Source: Novosphingobium subterraneum | GTDB lineage: Bacteria; Pseudomonadota; Alphaproteobacteria; Sphingomonadales; Sphingomonadaceae | Length of the DNA: 64,000 bases | Assembly: GCF_000807925.1 (NCBI RefSeq) | Contig: NZ_JRVC01000005.1 | Span: forward strand, 124,001 to 188,000 | Direction: 5' to 3' | Shown: one piece after another, positions 17,581-27,220 of the stretch | Numbering within the stretch: the stretch's first letter is position 1 | Layout of the letters: every line of letters starts with the position of its first letter | Position numbers and translations under genes: made by a program | The notes under the pieces: generated by a model | The model's input: the letters and a program-made list of their open reading frames with translations, nothing else | Told to the model about the DNA's origin: nothing | Database searches by the model: none

Positions 17581-18269
17581 GCGCGCCTGCAAATGTCACG
17601 CTCGACATCTGGTCGGACGTGATGTGCCCGTGGTGCGTGATCGGGCTGAAGCAGCTCGACAAGGCGCTGGCCAGCATGGACGGCGAAGTGGATGCGACCG
17701 TGCGCTTCCATCCGTTCGAGCTCAACCCCGACATGCCCGAGGAAGGCGAGGAGCAAGCCGCGCATATCCAGCGCAAGTATGGCCGCACGGCAGAGCAGTC
17801 GGCAGGCGTGCGCGAAACCTTGCGGCAGGCCGCCGAGCGCGCGGGCTATTCGTTCGATTACACCGGCGAAGGTGATGCTCCACCCGCGATGATGTGGAAC
17901 ACGCGGATGGCGCACCGGCTACTGACTTGGGCCCTGCGTGCTTTCGGGCCGGAGCGTCAGCAGGCGCTCAAACGCGCGCTGTTCGACGCGCACTTTCAGG
18001 CGCGGCGCAACGTGTCTGACCCGGAAGTGCTGGCCGAGGTTGCAGAGAGCGTCGGCCTGCCACGGCTTAACGCGCTGCAGGCGATGATCGACCCGCAGAT
18101 CGATGCGATCGTCACCGCCGAGGAGCGGCAGGCTTGGGACTGGAACGTCACAGGCGTGCCGGCGGTGGTAATCAACGGCAAGTTGATTGTGCCCGGCGCG
18201 CAGGAGCCTGAAGTCTACAGCGACCTGATCCGCAAGGTCCTGGCTCGCGAAGCGGCCGGGAAAGCCTAG
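17577..18269 (+). CDS. FrnE-like DsbA-family oxidoreductase (cytoplasmic)
   Basis: This 230-residue thioredoxin-fold protein lacks a signal peptide. CPWC occupies residues 17-20 in IWSDVMCPWCVIG, and the C-terminal cis-proline region is VTGVPAVVINGK. This is the FrnE/2-hydroxychromene-2-carboxylate-isomerase-like branch of DsbA, linked to oxidative stress in other bacteria. It is the last gene of the mutY-hydrolase-nudC run. Its TAG shares a CTAG with the stop of the convergent DUF1489 gene, so there is no intergenic terminator. Confidence 0.9.
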   Translation: MSAPANVTLDIWSDVMCPWCVIGLKQLDKALASMDGEVDATVRFHPFELNPDMPEEGEEQAAHIQRKYGRTAEQSAGVRETLRQAAERAGYSFDYTGEGDAPPAMMWNTRMAHRLLTWALRAFGPERQQALKRALFDAHFQARRNVSDPEVLAEVAESVGLPRLNALQAMIDPQIDAIVTAEERQAWDWNVTGVPAVVINGKLIVPGAQEPEVYSDLIRKVLAREAAGKA

Positions 18270-18673
18270 ACCAATCCAAGCTTGGCGAGTTCCGAAGCAA
18301 TCTGGGCGGGCAGGACTTCGCCCGCTTCTCCGTCACCCAGATCAGCCGGGGCATCTGCTTCTTCGAGATAGCGCCAGCCCTGATGCGCGCGGCGGGGCTT
18401 GGGGTGGACATCGATCAGGCGGGTGCTGACGACAATGTTTGTGCGGCCGCCTTCGGCTTCCTCGAAACCGACGATCTCCGATCGCGCGACAAGCTGATGC
18501 TTGTGGATCCAGTAAAGCGAGCCGCCGATCATTTCCTCGGCGCGCTTCGGGCGGTTGCGCGTGGTGAGATAGGCAACTTTCGCGCCACCGCGACGGCCGG
18601 TGTCCGAGAACCATTCGTGGATCTCGGCCAGTGATTGGGCGCCGTAGGCCACCTTGGTCATGTGCAGGGGCAT
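18266..18673 (-). CDS. DUF1489 family protein
   Basis: This 135-residue alphaproteobacterial protein matches the DUF1489 pattern: MPLHMTKVAYGAQSL at the start, RPKRAEEMIGGSLYWIHKHQ in the middle and HQGWRYLEEADAP near the end. No catalytic motif is evident and the family has no established function. It lies 15 bases downstream of mgtE on the same strand and is probably co-transcribed with it. Confidence 0.82.
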   Translation of the reverse strand: MPLHMTKVAYGAQSLAEIHEWFSDTGRRGGAKVAYLTTRNRPKRAEEMIGGSLYWIHKHQLVARSEIVGFEEAEGGRTNIVVSTRLIDVHPKPRRAHQGWRYLEEADAPADLGDGEAGEVLPAQIASELAKLGLV

Positions 18674-18688
18674 GAAACTTCTTCCGGA

Positions 18689-20134
18689 TCAGGCAAGGCC
18701 GCTCAGCACGGCGAGGCCGAGGAACGAGAAGAAGCCCATGACATCGGTCGCCATGGTCACGAATACGGCCGAAGAGACAGCCGGATCCACCTTGAGCCGA
18801 TCAAGCGTGACCGGAACCAGAATACCGGCAAGGCCGGCCACAAGGTTGTTGATGACCATGGCCGAGCCGATGACGGCACCGAGCAGCGGGTTGGCAAACA
18901 GGAGACCCGTGCCCAGCCCGATCAGGATACCCAGCGCCGCGCCGTTGGTGGCCGCGATTCGCAACTCGCGCAGGATCATGCGGATCGTGTTCGAACTGGT
19001 CAGCTGATTGGTGGCAATTGCGCGCACGACCACGGCCAGTGTCTGCGTTCCGGCATTGCCGCCCATTCCCGACACGATCGGCATCAGCACTGCGAGCAAG
19101 GCAAAGCGGGCGATGGCGCCCTGGAACATGCCGACGACCGAGGCGGCAACCAGCGCCGTGCCAAGGTTGACCACCAGCCAGGTCAGCCGGGTGCGAACGG
19201 TGAGCAGGATCGGCTCGTTGATGTCGCCATCGCCGGCACCGGACAGGCGCAGGATGTCCTCGCTCGCCTCTTCCTGAATGATGTGGACGATATCGTCGAC
19301 GGTGATCTGGCCGACGAGGCGGCCGCTTTCGTCCACCACCGCGGCTGAAATCAGCGCGTATTTCTGGAAGCGCAGCGCGACTTCTTCCTGATCCATCGAG
19401 ACCGGGATCAGCGTCTGGTCGCGCTTCATCACGTCGGCCAGCGGAACGCTCCGCGGCGCGCGCAGGATCCATGAAAGGCTGCAGGTGCCGACCGGATGAT
19501 GCTTGTGGTCGACGATGAACACTTCCCAGAATTCGGTGGGCAGTTCGTCGTCGCGGCGCAGGTAGTCGATCAGGTCACCGACGGTCATCGCCTCGGGCAC
19601 CGCGATAAGATCGCGGCTCATCAGGCGGCCGGCGGTTTCTTCCGGATAGGACAGCGCGGATTCGATCGCGGCGCGATCTTCCGGTTCCATCTCGGCCAGG
19701 ACGGCCTGCTGGTCTTCCTCGTCGAGGTCCTCGATCAGGGCGACGGCGTCGTCCGTCTCCATCTGCTCGGCTAGGTCGGCGACTTCCTCGGGCTCGAGCT
19801 CTTCGACCAGCAGTTCGCGGACGTGATCGTTGAGCTCGGCAAGAACCTCGCCGCCCATGAGGTCGTTGATCGCCCGGGCCAGCTTGACGCGGTCATCCTG
19901 GTCGATCAGCTCGAAAAGGTCGGCGATATCGGCCGGGTGGAGCGGTTCGACAAGATTGTAGACGGTCTCGTCGTCACCGGCTTCGAGTGCCTCGGCGACG
20001 CGGCGGACGAAGCTGGGACGAAGGGTATTGTCCTCCTCGTCAAGGCTTTCGGAATTGCGCGAGGGTTCGGCCGGCGCGGGCGCATCGTCCACGTCGGGGA
20101 GCAGGCTGTCGATGATGTCGTCGTCGCGCTCCAT
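18689..20134 (-). CDS. mgtE: Magnesium transporter MgtE
   Basis: This 481-residue inner-membrane Mg2+ channel has a cytosolic helical N domain (superhelical repeats rich in Glu and Asp, residues about 35-160), then two CBS domains (about 160-290) that sense Mg2+, then five transmembrane helices. The last region includes MPIVSGMGGNAGTQTLAVVV, the family's ion-pathway block. Channel closing by Mg2+ at the N/CBS interface is known for the family. No Mg riboswitch is visible in the short leader. Confidence 0.94.
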   Translation of the reverse strand: MERDDDIIDSLLPDVDDAPAPAEPSRNSESLDEEDNTLRPSFVRRVAEALEAGDDETVYNLVEPLHPADIADLFELIDQDDRVKLARAINDLMGGEVLAELNDHVRELLVEELEPEEVADLAEQMETDDAVALIEDLDEEDQQAVLAEMEPEDRAAIESALSYPEETAGRLMSRDLIAVPEAMTVGDLIDYLRRDDELPTEFWEVFIVDHKHHPVGTCSLSWILRAPRSVPLADVMKRDQTLIPVSMDQEEVALRFQKYALISAAVVDESGRLVGQITVDDIVHIIQEEASEDILRLSGAGDGDINEPILLTVRTRLTWLVVNLGTALVAASVVGMFQGAIARFALLAVLMPIVSGMGGNAGTQTLAVVVRAIATNQLTSSNTIRMILRELRIAATNGAALGILIGLGTGLLFANPLLGAVIGSAMVINNLVAGLAGILVPVTLDRLKVDPAVSSAVFVTMATDVMGFFSFLGLAVLSGLA

Positions 20135-20187
20135 AGGGGCGGGTTACCGGCTGATGCGGCAATTGCAACCAGTCGGCAGACCTATGC

Positions 20188-20215
20188 GTGACTTTATTTT
20201 CGGAAGCCTTATATC
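20188..20215 (+). promoter_or_regulatory. Candidate sigma-70 promoter of the cyclophilin gene
   Basis: GTGACT (20188-20193) and TATATC (20210-20215) are spaced by 16 bp, in an AT-richer stretch directly before the cyclophilin gene. Transcription would start near 20222. The call rests on motif match only. Confidence 0.45.
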
Positions 20216-20244
20216 GGCGCGCAAACAAGCAAGGATTGCGACTA

Positions 20245-20700
20245 ATGGCTGACGAAAAACTGGTCCTCACGCTCGATTCCGGCGATGTCGTGATCAAGCT
20301 GCGTCCCGATCTGGCCCCCGGCCACGTCGAGCGCATCAAGGAACTGGCGAACGAGGGCTTCTACAACGGCGTGAAGTTCCACCGCGTGATTCCGGGCTTC
20401 ATGGCGCAGGGCGGCTGCCCGCAGGGCACCGGCATGGGCGGTTCGAGCAAGCCAGACCTCAAGGCCGAATTCAACGATGAACCTCACGTCCGCGGCGTGT
20501 GCTCGATGGCTCGCACGAGCTATCCGCATTCGGCCAACAGCCAGTTCTTCATCTGCTTTGACGATGCACGCTTCCTCGACAAGCAGTACACCGTGTGGGG
20601 CCAGGTCGAGAGCGGCATGGACCTGATCGACGCGCTGCCCAAGGGTGAGCCGCCGGCGAACCCGGGCGTGATCAAGGAAGCGAAGGTCGTCGCTGCCTGA
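20245..20700 (+). CDS. Cyclophilin-type peptidyl-prolyl isomerase (cytoplasmic)
   Basis: This 151-residue single-domain cyclophilin catalyses cis-trans isomerisation of X-Pro bonds. FHRVIPGFMAQGG holds the catalytic Arg, and NSQFFICFDDARFLDKQYT completes the binding pocket. No signal peptide is present, so it is PpiB-like and cytoplasmic. ATG 20245 is chosen because AAGGA lies at 20231-20235; the open frame extends 19 codons upstream through the promoter. A strong terminator follows. Confidence 0.93.
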   Translation: MADEKLVLTLDSGDVVIKLRPDLAPGHVERIKELANEGFYNGVKFHRVIPGFMAQGGCPQGTGMGGSSKPDLKAEFNDEPHVRGVCSMARTSYPHSANSQFFICFDDARFLDKQYTVWGQVESGMDLIDALPKGEPPANPGVIKEAKVVAA

Positions 20701-20722
20701 TTGGACTGCTGGTCAAGAAAAG

Positions 20723-20755
20723 AGGGGCGGGGCCTGACGGCTGCCGCCCCTTTTT
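20723..20755 (+). terminator. Rho-independent terminator after the cyclophilin gene
   Basis: The stem GGGGCGG (20724-20730) pairs with CCGCCCC (20744-20750), with a 13-base loop and a TTTTT run directly after it. The position, 24 bases after the stop, fits the end of the cyclophilin transcript. Confidence 0.85.
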
Positions 20756-20790
20756 CATTGGCGCCGTGCTTGTCAATGATTGACTTGAGC

Positions 20791-20860
20791 CCGCTCATGC
20801 TGAGCTTGTCGAAGCATCCGGCGCAATGCCAGCGTCCTTCGACAGGCTCAGGACGAGCGG
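20791..20860. repeat. REP-like imperfect inverted repeat, family A copy 2
   Basis: Arms at 20791-20817 and 20835-20860 share the CCGCTC(A/G)T.CTGAGC(T/C)TGTCGAAG core with the copy at 1886-1960. It lies between the convergent cyclophilin and gltX genes and may serve as a transcript-end hairpin for gltX. Confidence 0.78.
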
Positions 20861-20868
20861 GTTGGAAA

Positions 20869-22197
20869 TTAAAACTTCAGCCGCCGCACTGCCTCGTCCT
20901 GCGCGATCAGCGGCAGGAGGGCGGCCATTTCGGGTCCGTGGTCATGGCCCGTCAGCGCTTGACGCAGCGGCAGGAACAGGGACTTGCCCTTGCGGCCGGT
21001 GCTGTCCTTGAGGGCGCTGGTCAATGCGCGCCACGGCTCGGCAGACCAGTCGAGTGTGATTGCAACCTGGGCGGCTTGCGCCAGGTAGGCGCGGGTTTCC
21101 TCGTCGAACGCAGGCACGGTCACCGGTCCGGTCACGACCTGCCACCAGTCCTTCGCCTCGTCGATATGGGCGAGATTGGGGCGGATGGCATCCCAAGCAG
21201 TTTGGCCCATGCCTTCGGGCAGAAGATGGGCAACGCGGGCGTATGGCAGGCGGTGAACGATCTGGGCGTTCACGCGGTGGAGGTCGGCTTCGTCGAAGCG
21301 GGCCGGTGCGCGGCCGAAGCGGGACAGGTCGAAGTTCTCAGCCAGTGCAGCAGCATCGAGTGACGGATCGACCGGATCGGACGTGCCAAGGCGGGCGAGC
21401 AAGGCGACAATTGCCTCCGGTTCGATGCCCTGTTCGCGAAAATCGGCCATCCCCAATGCGCCGAGGCGCTTGGACAGCTTGCCCTCGCTTCCGGTCAGCA
21501 GCGCTTCATGGGCAAACCGGGGAGGCCGGGCACCAAGAGCGGTAAACATCTGAAGCTGCGTGGCGGTGTTCGAGACGTGATCTTCGCCGCGCAGCACATC
21601 GGTAATGCCCATGGCAATGTCGTCGATTGCCGAGGGGAGCATGTAGAGCCAGGAGCCGTCAGCGCGGCGGATCACTGGGTCGGACATCTGGCGCGGATCA
21701 AAGTTCTGGGGGCCGCGAATACCGTCTTCCCAGGTAATCGGCTGTACGTGATCGAGCAGGAAGCGCCAGTGAGGGGTTTCGCCCGCAGCGGCTTTTGCGG
21801 CGTGGTCAGCCTCGGTCAGCTTGAGCGCGGCGCGATCGTAAATCGGTGGCAGGCCGCGGCCGAGCAGAATCTTGCGCTTGAGGTCCAGTTCCTGTGCAGT
21901 CTCGTAGCAACGGTAGATGCGGCCCGCGTCGACCAGACGCTGGAACTCGCGCTCGTAGAGTTCGGTGCGCAGCGACTGGCGCTCCTCGCCGTCGTAGGTC
22001 AGGCCGAGCCAGGCAAGGTCGGCACGGATGGAATCGACATGCTCCTCGCGGCTGCGCTCGGCATCGGTATCGTCGATGCGCAGCAGGAATCGGCCGCCGG
22101 TCTTCTTCGCCAGAAGCCAGCTGTGGAGCGCAGTGCGGACGTTGCCGACATGAAGCTTGCCGGTGGGCGAAGGGGCGAAGCGGGTTACCGTGGTCAT
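20869..22197 (-). CDS. gltX: Glutamyl-tRNA synthetase
   Basis: This 442-residue class I synthetase charges tRNA-Glu. It has the HIGH-type motif FAPSPTGKLHVGN near the N-terminus and the KMSKS-type GSEGKLSKRLGA near residue 235. The C-terminal helical anticodon-binding domain follows. ATG 22197 places the HIGH motif at the usual distance from the start; ten further codons are open upstream. Sphingomonads often carry two GltX paralogues, so a non-discriminating or tRNA-Gln-charging form cannot be excluded. Confidence 0.95.
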   Translation of the reverse strand: MTTVTRFAPSPTGKLHVGNVRTALHSWLLAKKTGGRFLLRIDDTDAERSREEHVDSIRADLAWLGLTYDGEERQSLRTELYEREFQRLVDAGRIYRCYETAQELDLKRKILLGRGLPPIYDRAALKLTEADHAAKAAAGETPHWRFLLDHVQPITWEDGIRGPQNFDPRQMSDPVIRRADGSWLYMLPSAIDDIAMGITDVLRGEDHVSNTATQLQMFTALGARPPRFAHEALLTGSEGKLSKRLGALGMADFREQGIEPEAIVALLARLGTSDPVDPSLDAAALAENFDLSRFGRAPARFDEADLHRVNAQIVHRLPYARVAHLLPEGMGQTAWDAIRPNLAHIDEAKDWWQVVTGPVTVPAFDEETRAYLAQAAQVAITLDWSAEPWRALTSALKDSTGRKGKSLFLPLRQALTGHDHGPEMAALLPLIAQDEAVRRLKF

Positions 22198-22244
22198 GCG
22201 CGCTGCCCTAGCGCGCCGCTGCTGCAAGGGGAAGGCCGGGGACT

Positions 22245-22673
22245 CTAGGGTATCAGCGCCACGGCATGGATCGTCGCGTTGTAGAGCGCTTCGTGGCGGT
22301 CAGCGCGGACAAAGCCCGCGATGCTTTCCGAGAAGGCTTCGCGCTTGCCCGAGACGGCGGCGCGGGCAAGGGCTGCAAGAGTGGTCTCGTCCGGCGTCAT
22401 GGCAAGACAACAGGGGCGGTTGACCAGGAACGGTTCGGGCCAGACCTGCTTGATCGTCTGCACGAGCCCGTGGACGGCGCAGGCCGCTTCGATGGAGCGG
22501 TAGCGCTGGGCAAGGTCGGGCACGGGATCGCGGCCAGAGGCTTCAAACAGTGCACACAGTCGCATCGCCATGGTCACGTGCAGGCCCTTCAGCGACAGGC
22601 CGCGCACGTCCTGTGGGCGGGCCATGCTGTCGATCAGGGCGGAGTAGCGGGTGGAGGACTGGCCTGCAGGCAT
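22245..22673 (-). CDS. Unknown protein under a double operator
   Basis: I do not recognise this 142-residue protein. It is largely helical, with no signal peptide or membrane segment. It has a vicinal Cys pair in VNRPCCLAMTPDE and a conserved-looking tail SESIAGFVRADRHEALYNAT. ATG 22673 has AAAGGA 7 bases upstream. Two palindromes that are exact mirror images flank its promoter, so it is a tightly regulated gene, possibly iron-responsive. It ends 47 bases before gltX on the same strand. Confidence 0.7.
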   Translation of the reverse strand: MPAGQSSTRYSALIDSMARPQDVRGLSLKGLHVTMAMRLCALFEASGRDPVPDLAQRYRSIEAACAVHGLVQTIKQVWPEPFLVNRPCCLAMTPDETTLAALARAAVSGKREAFSESIAGFVRADRHEALYNATIHAVALIP

Positions 22674-22686
22674 TGCACATCCTTTC

Positions 22687-22703
22687 TTGCGAACGATTCG
22701 CAA
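22687..22703. promoter_or_regulatory. Operator palindrome 1 (Fur-like)
   Basis: TTGCGAACGATTCGCAA has perfect 7-bp arms around CGA. The core is the exact reverse complement of the core of the site at 22729-22745. Read as 7-1-7 (TGCGAAC-G-ATTCGCA) it resembles Fur-family operators. It lies at the expected transcription start of the unknown gene ending at 22245. Confidence 0.65.
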
Positions 22704-22728
22704 GTTAACATGAGCTTGGCTCAGGTCA
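22704..22728 (-). promoter_or_regulatory. Candidate promoter between two operators
   Basis: On the minus strand TTGACC is followed after 16 bp by TAACTT preceded by TGT (an extended -10). The -35 overlaps the upstream operator and the -10 ends at the downstream operator. A bound dimer at either site would block RNA polymerase. Confidence 0.5.
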
Positions 22729-22745
22729 ATGCGAATCGTTCGCAA
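22729..22745. promoter_or_regulatory. Operator palindrome 2 (Fur-like)
   Basis: ATGCGAATCGTTCGCAA is the mirror copy of palindrome 1, 25 bp away, and begins right at the stop codon of the small membrane protein gene. The two cores GCGAATCGTTCGC and GCGAACGATTCGC are exact reverse complements. Confidence 0.65.
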
Positions 22746-22943
22746 CTACTCCCTAGTCGCCGCTACGCGGTGGGATCGCCAGCGAAGCGCCATGCCGACG
22801 ATTGACAGCAGCATGCCGGCAAGCATGAAAGCAAGCATCAGTGGCTCGTCTTGGGCGGACTTGAGCGCGGGCACGCCGAGCAGAACGACGCTGACGCTCG
22901 ACACCAGATAGCCGCTTCCCTTGAGGCGGGAGCTTTTGCGCAT
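22746..22943 (-). CDS. Small membrane protein, unknown
   Basis: This 65-residue protein has a basic N-terminus (MRKSSRLKGSG), two hydrophobic segments (about residues 12-26 and 36-52) and a basic tail (RWRSHRVAATRE), which implies a two-helix inner-membrane protein. I do not recognise the family. ATG 22943 was chosen because it starts just before the basic stretch; 12 further codons are open upstream. No strong ribosome site is seen, so confidence is moderate. Confidence 0.5.
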   Translation of the reverse strand: MRKSSRLKGSGYLVSSVSVVLLGVPALKSAQDEPLMLAFMLAGMLLSIVGMALRWRSHRVAATRE

Positions 22944-22996
22944 TCGTGAATATTCCCAGATAGTTGAATGACAAAACAACTACGGGATGGAGGATG

Positions 22997-24667
22997 TCAG
23001 GTTCCGGTTCGGAAACCGTGGGTTATCGGATAACGCCGGTCGCGCCCATAGTTGCGCGCGCCCAGCTTCACGCCAGGAGGGGCCTGGCGGCGCTTGTATT
23101 CAGCGATGTTGAGCAGCCGTTCGATGCGGCTGACGGTCGCGCGGTCATGCCCTTCGGCCACGATCTGGTCGACGCTCTTCTCGTTCTCCACCAGCCCCTG
23201 CAGGATCGCATCGAGCACGTCGTAAGGCGGGAGTGAGTCCGAATCCTTCTGGTCGGGGCGCAATTCGGCGCTTGGCGGCTTGGTGATGATCCGCTGCGGC
23301 ATGACCAGGCCATCAGGACCCAGGCCAATCTTTGGGCGATGCGCGTTTCGCCATTCGGACACGGCAAAGACCGTGGTCTTGTAGGCGTCCTTCAGCGGGT
23401 TGTAGCCGCCGTTCATGTCGCCATAGATCGTGGCGTAGCCGACGCTCATTTCGCTCTTGTTGCCGGTGGTGACCAGCATCGGGCCGAACTTGTTCGACAG
23501 TGCCATCAGGGTCACGCCACGAATGCGCGACTGGATGTTCTCTTCGGTAAGGTCGGGCTGCTTGCCGGCGAACACCGGGGCGAGCATGCCGTCAAAGGCA
23601 TCGACAGCCGGAGCGATCGGCACAGTGTCGAGCCGGACGCCGAGCATTTGCGCGCAACCCGCAGCGTCGTCGAGGCTCTCCTGCGAAGTGTAGCGGCTTG
23701 GCAGCATGACGCACCACACGCGATCGGGGCCAAGAGCATCGACGGCAATGGCCGCGCAGATCGCCGAATCGATGCCGCCAGACAGCCCAAGGACAACGCC
23801 GGGGAAGCGGTTCTTGTTCACATAGTCGCGCAGGGCCATGACCATGGCGCAGTAGATGTCTTCGGGATGCTCGGCGAGTTCGTGATCGACGCCGGGTTCG
23901 CAGCGCCAGCGCGAACCGGAGCCGACAGCGGTCTGGGTCCAGACGGTGGTGACGACGGATTCTTCCCAGTCCGGCATCTGCACCCACAGCGCGCCTTCGG
24001 GGCCGACGACGAAGCTCGCCCCATCGAACACGATCTCGTCCTGCCCGCCGACGCGGTTAAGGTAGGCCAGCGGGATGCCGGTATCGATCGCGCGGCGCTT
24101 GGCCACGCCGTCGATGCGCAGCACGTCCTTGTCGATCTCGTAAGGGCTGCCGTTGATGCAGATGAAGATTTCGGCGCCGAGGTCGGCGAGGTGGCGACAG
24201 ACGTCGGGGTGCCAGATGTCCTCGCAGATCGGCAGTCCCAGCATCGCGCCCTTGAACAGCACGGGCTCCGGCAAGGGGCCGGGCATGAAATAGCGCTTTT
24301 CGTCAAACGTGCCGTAATTGGGCAATTCGTACTTGAAGCGGGTGGCTGCGATGCGACCGCCTTCGAGCAGGGCGACGCCATTGTGGAGGTCACCATCGCG
24401 GACGAAAACCGAGCCCACGAGCATGGCGGGGCCGCCATCTGCAGTGACCTTGGCCAGCTTTTCGAGTTCGGTGGCAGCTCGCTCGATCAGGGCCGGCTTC
24501 ATGATCAGGTCTTCCGGCGGATAGCCGATCAGCATCAGTTCCGGATAGACGATCAGGTCCGAATCCGGGTTGCTCTCCCGCACGGCAAGCATGGCCGCGA
24601 CATTGGCGGCGAGATCCCCAACCGACTGGTTGAGTTGGGCGAGCGTGATGCGAAGCGTATCGGCCAT
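22997..24667 (-). CDS. nadE: Glutamine-dependent NAD+ synthetase
   Basis: This 556-residue two-domain enzyme makes NAD+ from deamido-NAD+, ATP and glutamine. The N-terminal nitrilase-type glutaminase shows its Glu ([14 protein letters not shown]), Lys ([12 protein letters not shown]) and Cys ([12 protein letters not shown]). The C-terminal synthetase carries the PP-loop [14 protein letters not shown] and later [18 protein letters not shown] 24667 precedes the conserved [15 protein letters not shown]. Length is as expected for the glutamine-using form. Confidence 0.95.
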   Translation of the reverse strand: MADTLRITLAQLNQSVGDLAANVAAMLAVRESNPDSDLIVYPELMLIGYPPEDLIMKPALIERAATELEKLAKVTADGGPAMLVGSVFVRDGDLHNGVALLEGGRIAATRFKYELPNYGTFDEKRYFMPGPLPEPVLFKGAMLGLPICEDIWHPDVCRHLADLGAEIFICINGSPYEIDKDVLRIDGVAKRRAIDTGIPLAYLNRVGGQDEIVFDGASFVVGPEGALWVQMPDWEESVVTTVWTQTAVGSGSRWRCEPGVDHELAEHPEDIYCAMVMALRDYVNKNRFPGVVLGLSGGIDSAICAAIAVDALGPDRVWCVMLPSRYTSQESLDDAAGCAQMLGVRLDTVPIAPAVDAFDGMLAPVFAGKQPDLTEENIQSRIRGVTLMALSNKFGPMLVTTGNKSEMSVGYATIYGDMNGGYNPLKDAYKTTVFAVSEWRNAHRPKIGLGPDGLVMPQRIITKPPSAELRPDQKDSDSLPPYDVLDAILQGLVENEKSVDQIVAEGHDRATVSRIERLLNIAEYKRRQAPPGVKLGARNYGRDRRYPITHGFRTGT

Positions 24668-24785
24668 GGCCCAACTCCTAAGGGACTGTTCGCTGGGCGG
24701 CAACGCCCATGGCTGCCAAGAGTTGCAAAGCTGTCATCATGGGCTAAGGGCGCGTTGGGGATCGAATCCGAGGGAATCGCACGCA

Positions 24786-25721
<936 letters not shown>

Positions 25722-25733
25722 TCCTGCCGCAAG

Positions 25734-26072
25734 TCAGCCGTTTTTCAGGCGCTCCAGCCATGCGCGAGCCTGCTTCGGCTCGCCCACAGCATTGGCCGGA
25801 GGCTTGCCGCGGGAAGCCATGAACTCGTCGTGGAGGGTGAACGGCTCCATGAACAAGGCCTCGCGCGCCTCAGCGATCTCGTCGGCAATCTCGGTGAGGT
25901 TGTCGATAATCGGTGCAGTGGCGGCGCGCATTATCTTGTCCGCGTTGTGATCGAACAGGCCCCACTTGCCCGCCGCGGTCACTTCAAGCGCTTGGATCAG
26001 CACAGCGCGATAGTCCGCTTCCATTTCGGAGCGGCGTTTGTCGAGACGTTCGAGACGGTCAGCCCTGGCCAT
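25734..26072 (-). CDS. Conserved hypothetical helical protein
   Basis: I do not recognise this 112-residue protein. It is charged and helical: MARADRLERLDKRRSEME at the start, then KWGLFDHNADKIMRAATAPI, and a C-terminal KQARAWLERL. No signal, membrane or metal motif is seen. ATG 26072 is preferred to a longer frame that would overlap the AraC gene. It is convergent with prs and 40 bases after the AraC regulator. Confidence 0.6.
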   Translation of the reverse strand: MARADRLERLDKRRSEMEADYRAVLIQALEVTAAGKWGLFDHNADKIMRAATAPIIDNLTEIADEIAEAREALFMEPFTLHDEFMASRGKPPANAVGEPKQARAWLERLKNG

Positions 26073-26112
26073 GCCTGAGCCTAGGTGGTGAAGCGGAAGC
26101 GCGCAATGCTGG

Positions 26113-27054
26113 TCACTCCCAGGGCTTGACCTCGCCGGGTTCCAGCCTGCGTATTTCCTCCAGCCTGCGGGCCTGCCGTGTTTCAAGGCCCAACGTCATA
26201 AGTGGCTGAGGGCGGTCGACGAACTGGCGCGGGCTCATCCCGAACAGAGCGGTGAATTCGCGTATCAGGTGGCTCTGGTCATAATAGCGCAAGGCAATTG
26301 CCTCGGCCTCTTCTTGATCTGCCACGCCGCGCAGGTGACTCGCCATGTCGAGCGCGCGGGCACGCCGCAAGACCTGCTTGGGTGGCATGCCGAAGTCGCG
26401 GTGAGCTATCCTTTCCAGCCGACGCTGCGTCACGCCCAGCTTTTCGGCAAGCCGTGCAACGCTGATCGTGGGATCGGCAAATGCGGCGGCCTCGAAGTGG
26501 GCTGAAATCGGATCCGGCTCGCGCACGGCGCGATCAGCGATCAGGCTGCGCATCTCGCATTCCATGGCCTTGACCCAGTCTTCCGGCGACGCATCGGGAT
26601 CGAACAGGTCTAACCAGCGCTGTTCCGGCATCCCCAGATCGGCGAAAGGGGCCAGCCTGTCTGTCAGCGTGGCAATGTCCGGACCCCGCAGCGCATGACA
26701 GACGCCAGGTCGCAGGAAGATGCCGATGCTGATGAAGCTGCCGGTGACGCTGATCGGCATCCGACGAGAATGTGGACCGAACAGCATTGCCGCTTGCTCG
26801 GAAGTGCGCACGCCATCCGCCGTGGTGGCCTCCCACTTGCCGCGCAACTGAATCCGGATGCACGCGAAATCGCTCAACAGTCCACAGTCTAGGCGATGTT
26901 CAGGCGGGGTCCCGACGATGGTGACGTAGAGCCTTCCAATCCAGCGATCGAGGTCGGGAGCCGGGGCCCGGCTGTAGGAAATCGGCTGGCCATCGCGCGT
27001 TGCGATCGGCGAAACTATCGCGCGATCAACGCCCGGCCTGTTGCTGCGACTCAT
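26113..27054 (-). CDS. AraC-family transcriptional regulator
   Basis: This 313-residue protein has an N-terminal ligand-type beta domain (RIQLRGKWEATTADGVRT) and a C-terminal pair of helix-turn-helices (about residues 200-285), including ISVARLAEKLGVTQRRLERI and LRYYDQSHLIREFTALFGMS. The latter is the AraC recognition block. The effector is unknown. It is divergent from hisN across a 166-base region with a dyad, probably its own operator. Confidence 0.88.
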   Translation of the reverse strand: MSRSNRPGVDRAIVSPIATRDGQPISYSRAPAPDLDRWIGRLYVTIVGTPPEHRLDCGLLSDFACIRIQLRGKWEATTADGVRTSEQAAMLFGPHSRRMPISVTGSFISIGIFLRPGVCHALRGPDIATLTDRLAPFADLGMPEQRWLDLFDPDASPEDWVKAMECEMRSLIADRAVREPDPISAHFEAAAFADPTISVARLAEKLGVTQRRLERIAHRDFGMPPKQVLRRARALDMASHLRGVADQEEAEAIALRYYDQSHLIREFTALFGMSPRQFVDRPQPLMTLGLETRQARRLEEIRRLEPGEVKPWE

Positions 27055-27079
27055 CTAGCGTGCCCCCAAGACAATCGGT

Positions 27080-27114
27080 GCATGAAGGTCTAGCGCCCCA
27101 AAAACCTTTCATGC
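27080..27114. promoter_or_regulatory. Dyad between araC-type gene and hisN
   Basis: GCATGAAGGT (27080-27089) and ACCTTTCATGC (27104-27114) are inverted copies with one extra base in the second arm and a 14-base centre. The position, 26 bases upstream of the AraC-family start, suggests an autoregulatory site or an attenuator hairpin. Nothing else stands out in 27055-27220. Confidence 0.4.
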
Positions 27115-27220
27115 GTGCGGTTTGTCACGCCTTCCTTAAAATTGCGCAGGCACATTTGTCCAATGCCGATTCTGGTCTTGCGGGTTGACCGTATTGGTTG
27201 AAAGCAGGCAGAGCCGGGGG

